From: Gemmatimonadota bacterium
GTDB lineage: Bacteria; Gemmatimonadota; Gemmatimonadetes; Gemmatimonadales; Gemmatimonadaceae
Length of the DNA stretch: 8,856 nucleotides
NCBI GenBank assembly: GCA_029884515.1
Contig: JAOUHR010000055.1
Coordinates: 1 to 8,856 of the forward strand
Reading direction: 5' to 3'
Position 1 is the first letter of the stretch; every line of letters begins with the position of its first letter. Of the stretch, positions 5,571 through 8,856 are shown piece after piece. Under the pieces are notes generated by a model, which had not been told where the DNA came from, searched no databases, and saw only the letters and a program-made list of their open reading frames with translations. A program made the translations under genes and the position numbers.

Positions 5571-6464
5571 CTACGCTGCCGCCGGGCAGACCATGACGGG
5601 CACGCGCGCGGTCCGGATGAGCTTGTCCGCCACGCTCCCCACCACGAGCCGCTCGAGCCCGCTCATGCCCTGGCCGCTGATGACGATGAGGTCGTCCTCG
5701 TTCTCCTCCGCCATCTCGAGCAGCGCGCGGGCGACGTTCGTGCTCACCCGCGTGTCGGTGTCGACCGTGAGACGCTCCGTCCGGATGCTCGTGGCCAGCG
5801 GGTCCAGGTATGACGTGATGACGTCGCGTTCGCGATCGGACGCCAGGTTTCCCGCCGCCACCACGGTCATCGGGTGCAGGACATGCGCCAGCGTGATCAC
5901 GACCTTCGCGTCGCCCGCCAGCGTGCAGGCCGCGTGCAGCGCCGACTCGGCGCGGTCGGATCCGTCGAGCGGAACGAGGATGCGACGGAAGAGCGGGTCG
6001 TGGAGCATCCGGCTCCCCGGCGCGCGACCGCCGCGCGCGAGCAGGAGCGGCACGGCGGTCCGCCGTGACAACCCGTCCGCCACGCTCCCCAGCCAGAGGC
6101 GCTGGAAGCCGCCGCGTCCATGGGTGCACATCACGATCAGGTCCACGTCGTGCCCCGCCGCGTACGCCGCAAGCGCCGGCGCCACGCGCCCCTCGAGGGT
6201 GACGGCCTCCACCGGCGACTCGGTCCGCCTGGTGACGCGCGCCAGGAGCTTCTTCAGGTACGCGCCGCGCTCCTTGCGCCACGTGATGTCCAACGCGGAA
6301 TCACGCACCGGCGCACCACCACCCAACGTGAGATCCTCGATCGGTTCATTGACCGTGATGAGCGTGAGCTTGGCGTTGTGCTGATCGGCGAGCGGGACGG
6401 CGAGCACCAGGGCGCGCTCACTGAGCTTCGAGCCGTCCACGGGGACGAGGATGTTGCGATACAC
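5571..6464 (-). CDS. Universal stress protein, two tandem Usp domains
   Basis: 297 residues starting at GTG 6464. Two UspA-type alpha/beta domains: residues 1-145 open with MYRNILVPVDGS and close with HGRGGFQRLWLGSVAD; residues 158-297 open with FRRILVPLDGSD and close with GQGMSGLERLVVGSVAD. The glycine loops are near the ATP-binding pattern G-2x-G-9x-G(S/T), but the first Gly is Cys in domain 1 (CTHG) and Ser in domain 2 (SGQG), so nucleotide binding is likely but unproven. Such proteins are cytoplasmic and help cells survive starvation, oxidants or energy stress; the exact role here is unknown. The frame stays open upstream to 6794, but that part overlaps the glutamine synthetase gene and has no Usp similarity. 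The GTG is chosen because GGAGG lies six bases before it and the fold begins there. Convergent with the kinase gene. Confidence 0.92.
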   Translation of the reverse strand: MYRNILVPVDGSKLSERALVLAVPLADQHNAKLTLITVNEPIEDLTLGGGAPVRDSALDITWRKERGAYLKKLLARVTRRTESPVEAVTLEGRVAPALAAYAAGHDVDLIVMCTHGRGGFQRLWLGSVADGLSRRTAVPLLLARGGRAPGSRMLHDPLFRRILVPLDGSDRAESALHAACTLAGDAKVVITLAHVLHPMTVVAAGNLASDRERDVITSYLDPLATSIRTERLTVDTDTRVSTNVARALLEMAEENEDDLIVISGQGMSGLERLVVGSVADKLIRTARVPVMVCPAAA

Positions 6465-6470
6465 GGTGCA

Positions 6471-6475
6471 CCTCC
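6471..6475 (-). promoter_or_regulatory. Ribosome-binding site that fixes the GTG start of the stress protein
   Basis: GGAGG on the minus strand, six bases before GTG 6464-6462. It decides between this GTG and the far longer open frame upstream. Confidence 0.75.
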
Positions 6476-6499
6476 GGGCGTGCGAGTCACGGCGACCAA

Positions 6500-6517
6500 C
6501 GCGCCCCACGGGGCGCG
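6500..6517. repeat. 8-2-8 perfect palindrome upstream of the stress-protein gene
   Basis: CGCGCCCC-AC-GGGGCGCG, 36 bases before the stress-protein start and about 100 bases past the glutamine synthetase stop (both minus strand). It could be an operator, a leader hairpin or the 3' structure of the upstream transcript; there is no T run after it. The 151-bp gap also contains a GGCCGCGGCC palindrome (6553-6562). Confidence 0.35.
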
Positions 6518-6572
6518 CGAGCGCCTGCGCCCTCAAGTTGTGTGTCCCGGCGGGCCGCGGCCGTGGGCGAAT

Positions 6573-6591
6573 CCCTGCGACTCCTGCAGGG
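6573..6591 (-). terminator. Weak hairpin after glutamine synthetase
   Basis: CCCTGC-7-GCAGGG, a perfect six-base stem 24 bases past the glnA stop codon, with one further G-T pair possible. No T tract follows, so it is at best a weak or factor-assisted terminator. Confidence 0.2.
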
Positions 6592-6615
6592 GAATCCCCG
6601 CAAGCCGCCTCCCGG

Positions 6616-7977
6616 TCAGTATTTCGCCAGGTACTGCTCGAGCTCCCACGCCGACACCTGCGAGATGTACTCCCGCCACTCGGTGCGCTTGGCGTCGAGG
6701 AAGTGCGACGTGACGTGCTCGCCGAGCGCGGCCTTGATCTCGCCGTCCTTCTCGAGTTCGTCACAGGCCTCGTTGAGGTCCCGCGGCAGGTCATCGATCC
6801 GCAGGCGCCGCCGCTCGCGGAAGCTCATCTCCCAGATGTTCTCGTTCACCGGTTCGCGCGACGTCGCCTCCGTCTCGATGCCGTGCAGCCCGGCGGCGAG
6901 CATCACCGCGAGCGCGAGGTAGGGGTTCGCCGCCGGATCCGGCGAGCGCAACTCCACGCGCGTCCCCGTGCCGCGGCGGTCAGGCACGCGGATCAGCGGC
7001 GAACGGTTCCGCATCGACCAGGCCACGTTCACCGGCGCCTCGAACCCGGGGACCAGCCGCTTGTACGAGTTCACCAGCGGGTTCGTGATCGCGCACATCC
7101 CGCGCGCATGCGCCAGCAGGCCGCCGATGTAGTGGTGCGCCACCGTCGAGAGCTCGAACTCACCCTTCGCATCGAAGAAGGCGTTCTCGCCCTTCTTGAA
7201 GAGCGATTGATGCGTGTGCATTCCGCTCCCGTTCTGCCCATACACCGGCTTGGGCATGAAGGACGCGACGAGCCCGAACTGCTGTGCCACGTGCTTCACC
7301 ACGAACCGGAAGGTCGCGATGTTGTCCGCCGTGGTGAGCGCGTCGGCGAAGCGGAAGTCGATCTCGTGCTGGCCGTGCGCCACCTCATGATGCGCCGCCT
7401 CCACCTCGAACCCCATCTGCTCGAGCATCGCGCCGATCGCACGGCGCGCGTCCTCGCCGCGGTCCATCGGCGCGAGGTCGAAGTAGCCGCCCACGTCGTG
7501 CGTGAGCGTCGCCGCGCCCCCATCGGCCGCCGGGCGGAAGAGGAAGAATTCGGCCTCCATCCCCGCCTTCATCTCGAACCCCTGCTTCGCCGCGCGCGCC
7601 ACCTGCCCCTTGAGCACGTGCCGCGGGTCTCCCTCGAACCCGCGACCGTCGGGGTAGGTCACATCGCAGATCACGCGCGCGACGCGGCTGTGCGGGTCAC
7701 CCCAGGGGAAGATCCGGAAGGTCGCGAGGTCCGGACGCAGGAGCATGTCCGATTCCTCCACCCGCACGAACCCTTCGATCGACGAGCCGTCGAAGAGGAT
7801 GTCGCCCGAGAGCGCCTTCTGGAACTGCGACGCCGGCACCTCGACGTTCTTGTTGATGCCGAGGATGTCGGTGAACTGCAGGCGGAGGAAGCGCACCTGG
7901 TGCGCGTGCGCGAGCTCGAGGATCTCCTTGGCGCTCGCGCCGCTCAGGTCGCTCGGGATCGGTCGGGGAACGGTCAT
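6616..7977 (-). CDS. glnA: Glutamine synthetase, class I-alpha
   Basis: 453 residues. It makes glutamine from glutamate, ammonia and ATP in the cytoplasm, the main entry of ammonia into metabolism. Seen: N-terminal beta-grasp part (about 16-105; FLRLQFTDILG 30-40, DILFDGSSIEGF 59-70), then the catalytic domain with metal-binding glutamates in EAEFFLF 141-147 and HHEVAHGQHEIDF 196-208, NGSGMHTHQSLF 249-260 with the active-site His254, NRSPLIRVP 324-332 and RVELRSPDP 340-348. Length and the C-terminal part (RIDDLPRDLNEACDELEKD, ending EQYLAKY) resemble the Bacillus-type I-alpha enzyme. The NLYDLP motif with the adenylylated Tyr of I-beta enzymes is absent (RIDDLP here), so control by adenylylation is not expected; feedback or protein partners are likelier. 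ATG 7977 fits the family N-terminus; the frame upstream runs into the divergent gene. No clear ribosome-binding site is seen. Confidence 0.96.
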   Translation of the reverse strand: MTVPRPIPSDLSGASAKEILELAHAHQVRFLRLQFTDILGINKNVEVPASQFQKALSGDILFDGSSIEGFVRVEESDMLLRPDLATFRIFPWGDPHSRVARVICDVTYPDGRGFEGDPRHVLKGQVARAAKQGFEMKAGMEAEFFLFRPAADGGAATLTHDVGGYFDLAPMDRGEDARRAIGAMLEQMGFEVEAAHHEVAHGQHEIDFRFADALTTADNIATFRFVVKHVAQQFGLVASFMPKPVYGQNGSGMHTHQSLFKKGENAFFDAKGEFELSTVAHHYIGGLLAHARGMCAITNPLVNSYKRLVPGFEAPVNVAWSMRNRSPLIRVPDRRGTGTRVELRSPDPAANPYLALAVMLAAGLHGIETEATSREPVNENIWEMSFRERRRLRIDDLPRDLNEACDELEKDGEIKAALGEHVTSHFLDAKRTEWREYISQVSAWELEQYLAKY

Positions 7978-8055
7978 CGTGCAGGCAATATCGGCCCTCG
8001 GCCGTACCCGGCGCCATCGGGCGCGGCAGGTCCTCGCCCGATTACCTTGCAGGCG
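7978..8055. promoter_or_regulatory. 78-bp divergent promoter region, possibly leaderless starts
   Basis: Separates glnA (minus) from the zinc-ribbon gene (plus). Neither start has a clear Shine-Dalgarno. A -10-like GATATT lies nine bases before the glnA ATG on the minus strand and a weak TACCTT lies seven bases before the plus-strand ATG, so transcripts might begin at or near the start codons. TGCAGGC occurs at both ends (7979-7985 and 8048-8054), which may be an operator pair or chance. Confidence 0.25.
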
Positions 8056-8766
8056 ATGCCCGCCCTGACATCCTGCCCGAACTGCGCCGCCGCACTCTCG
8101 GCAAGCGCCAAGTACTGCCACCGCTGCGGCACGGCACGCGGCGACGCCGAGCCGGGCGCGGAGCCAGTCGTCATGTCCGCCGGGCCGGGCAGCTCGAGCC
8201 TCCTGCCCTGGAGCGTCGCCGGCATCGCGGTGCTCTCACTCCTGGCCTTCGTCGCCGGCGCGACCTGGCGGCAAGGCCAGCCGTCGGGGCAGGGGCCATC
8301 CGCGGTCGCACCCGCGCGCGCACCGGACATCTCCCAGATGTCCCCCGACGAGCGCGCCGATCGGCTCTTCCAGCGCGTGATGACCTACGTCGCGCAGGGC
8401 AAGGACGACAGCGTGCGGTTCTTCGCCCCGATGGCGATCCAGAGCATCGCCGCCCTCGTGCCCCTCGACGCGCACCGGCGCTACGACTTGGGCCTCCTCG
8501 GCGTCGTCACCGGCGACGCCGCCATGGCGCGCGCCGAGGCCGACACGATCCTCGCCACGCAGCCGTCGCACCTCCTCGGGCTCATCCTCGCGATGCGCGC
8601 GTCGGGACTCGAGCTCGACACGCTCGCCCGGCGGCGATTCGCCGAACGGTTCCTCGCGGCGTTGCCACGTGAGCGCCCCCGGGCGCTCCCCGAATACGTC
8701 GACCATGCGCCGGACATCGACGCCGCGGCCCGCGAGGCCACGACCACGCCCCCTTCCACTCCGTGA
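8056..8766 (+). CDS. Zinc-ribbon protein with one membrane helix and a helical C-terminal domain
   Basis: 236 residues. A short N-terminal zinc ribbon has four cysteines in two CxxC knuckles (CPNC 7-10 and CHRC 21-24), followed by a Gly/Ser/Pro linker, one hydrophobic helix at about 49-70 (from LLPWSVAGIAVL), a second disordered linker, and a mainly helical region at about 95-205 (DERADRLFQRVMTYVAQGKDDSVRFFAPMA in outline, then repeated Ala/Leu helices) that looks like tetratricopeptide-type repeats. The ribbon should face the cytoplasm and the helical part the outside, by the usual reading of this layout. Function unknown; zinc ribbons of this kind often serve in protein contacts. The frame is open far upstream but that part opposes glnA; ATG 8056 starts right before the zinc ribbon. 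Its stop overlaps the next start by one base (TGATG), so the two are probably co-translated. Confidence 0.82.
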   Translation: MPALTSCPNCAAALSASAKYCHRCGTARGDAEPGAEPVVMSAGPGSSSLLPWSVAGIAVLSLLAFVAGATWRQGQPSGQGPSAVAPARAPDISQMSPDERADRLFQRVMTYVAQGKDDSVRFFAPMAIQSIAALVPLDAHRRYDLGLLGVVTGDAAMARAEADTILATQPSHLLGLILAMRASGLELDTLARRRFAERFLAALPRERPRALPEYVDHAPDIDAAAREATTTPPSTP

Positions 8767-8856
8767 TGAGAGACTCTGCCCGCACCATCCGCGTCGCGCA
8801 TTCGCCCGACAGCGATGACGCCTTCATGTTCTACGCCTTGTGCGTGGCAAGGGCGT
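8766..8856 (+). CDS. mqnD: MqnD-like 1,4-dihydroxy-6-naphthoate synthase, N-terminus only
   Basis: Thirty codons before the window ends. The segment IRVAHSPDSDDAFMFYAL (residues 8-25) matches the conserved start of MqnD, the enzyme that cleaves cyclic dehypoxanthinyl futalosine to 1,4-dihydroxy-6-naphthoate in the futalosine route to menaquinone, in the cytoplasm. MqnD and MqnA belong to one periplasmic-binding-protein-like superfamily; the SPDSDDAFMF block favours MqnD. The ATG at 8766 shares its A with the stop codon of the zinc-ribbon gene, so translational coupling is likely. Only the first tenth or so of the protein is visible, so the assignment rests on this one motif. Confidence 0.8.
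   Translation, partial: MRDSARTIRVAHSPDSDDAFMFYALCVARA

Noticed and set aside
6465..6794. N-terminal extension of the stress protein to an upstream ATG
   Set aside because: The extension is Arg/Ser/Pro-rich, has no Usp similarity and overlaps the glutamine synthetase gene. A good ribosome-binding site precedes GTG 6464.
6451..8055. Long plus-strand frame opposite glutamine synthetase
   Set aside because: It is the antisense shadow of glnA. Arg/His/Glu-rich composition and lack of any domain mark it as non-coding; the real gene starts at 8056.

Overview
The window is GC-rich, gene-dense bacterial chromosome. Codon use, the two lipoproteins with phylum-flavoured sequences, a zinc-ribbon/one-helix protein next to a glutamine synthetase, and a start that looks like MqnD (futalosine-type menaquinone synthesis) together suggest a member of the Gemmatimonadota or a close relative. 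That assignment is inference from protein style; the window holds no rRNA or other direct marker.

Layout. Bases 1-1228 (minus strand) carry two tandem predicted lipoprotein genes, the first cut by the window edge. Bases 1446-2816 (minus) encode a sigma-54-type transcription activator with an intact GAFTGA loop and a degenerate receiver domain. A 433-bp spacer (2817-3249) separates it from the divergent gene at 3250-5556. The spacer has a good -24/-12 sigma-54 promoter candidate for the activator gene, two adjacent inverted repeats, and a small ORF that runs into the kinase gene with an ATGA overlap. The plus-strand gene encodes a soluble one-piece signalling protein: histidine kinase, receiver, receiver, HD-GYP phosphodiesterase. 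It converges with a two-domain universal stress protein (5571-6464, minus). Upstream of that lies a class I-alpha glutamine synthetase (6616-7977, minus). A 78-bp divergent spacer separates it from a plus-strand pair: a zinc-ribbon/transmembrane protein (8056-8766) and, with a one-base stop/start overlap, the first 30 codons of an mqnD-like gene.

How the parts may work together. The centre is a signalling block: an enhancer-binding protein unlikely to be phosphorylated, beside a fused kinase/c-di-GMP phosphodiesterase. A near-identical 16-17 base element occurs in the activator promoter spacer and upstream of the lipoprotein genes. This raises the possibility that the activator autoregulates and also controls the lipoproteins. 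That link is inference. The right half (stress protein, glutamine synthetase, zinc-ribbon protein, MqnD) looks like housekeeping metabolism. No mobile elements, CRISPR arrays, tRNA or rRNA genes were seen.
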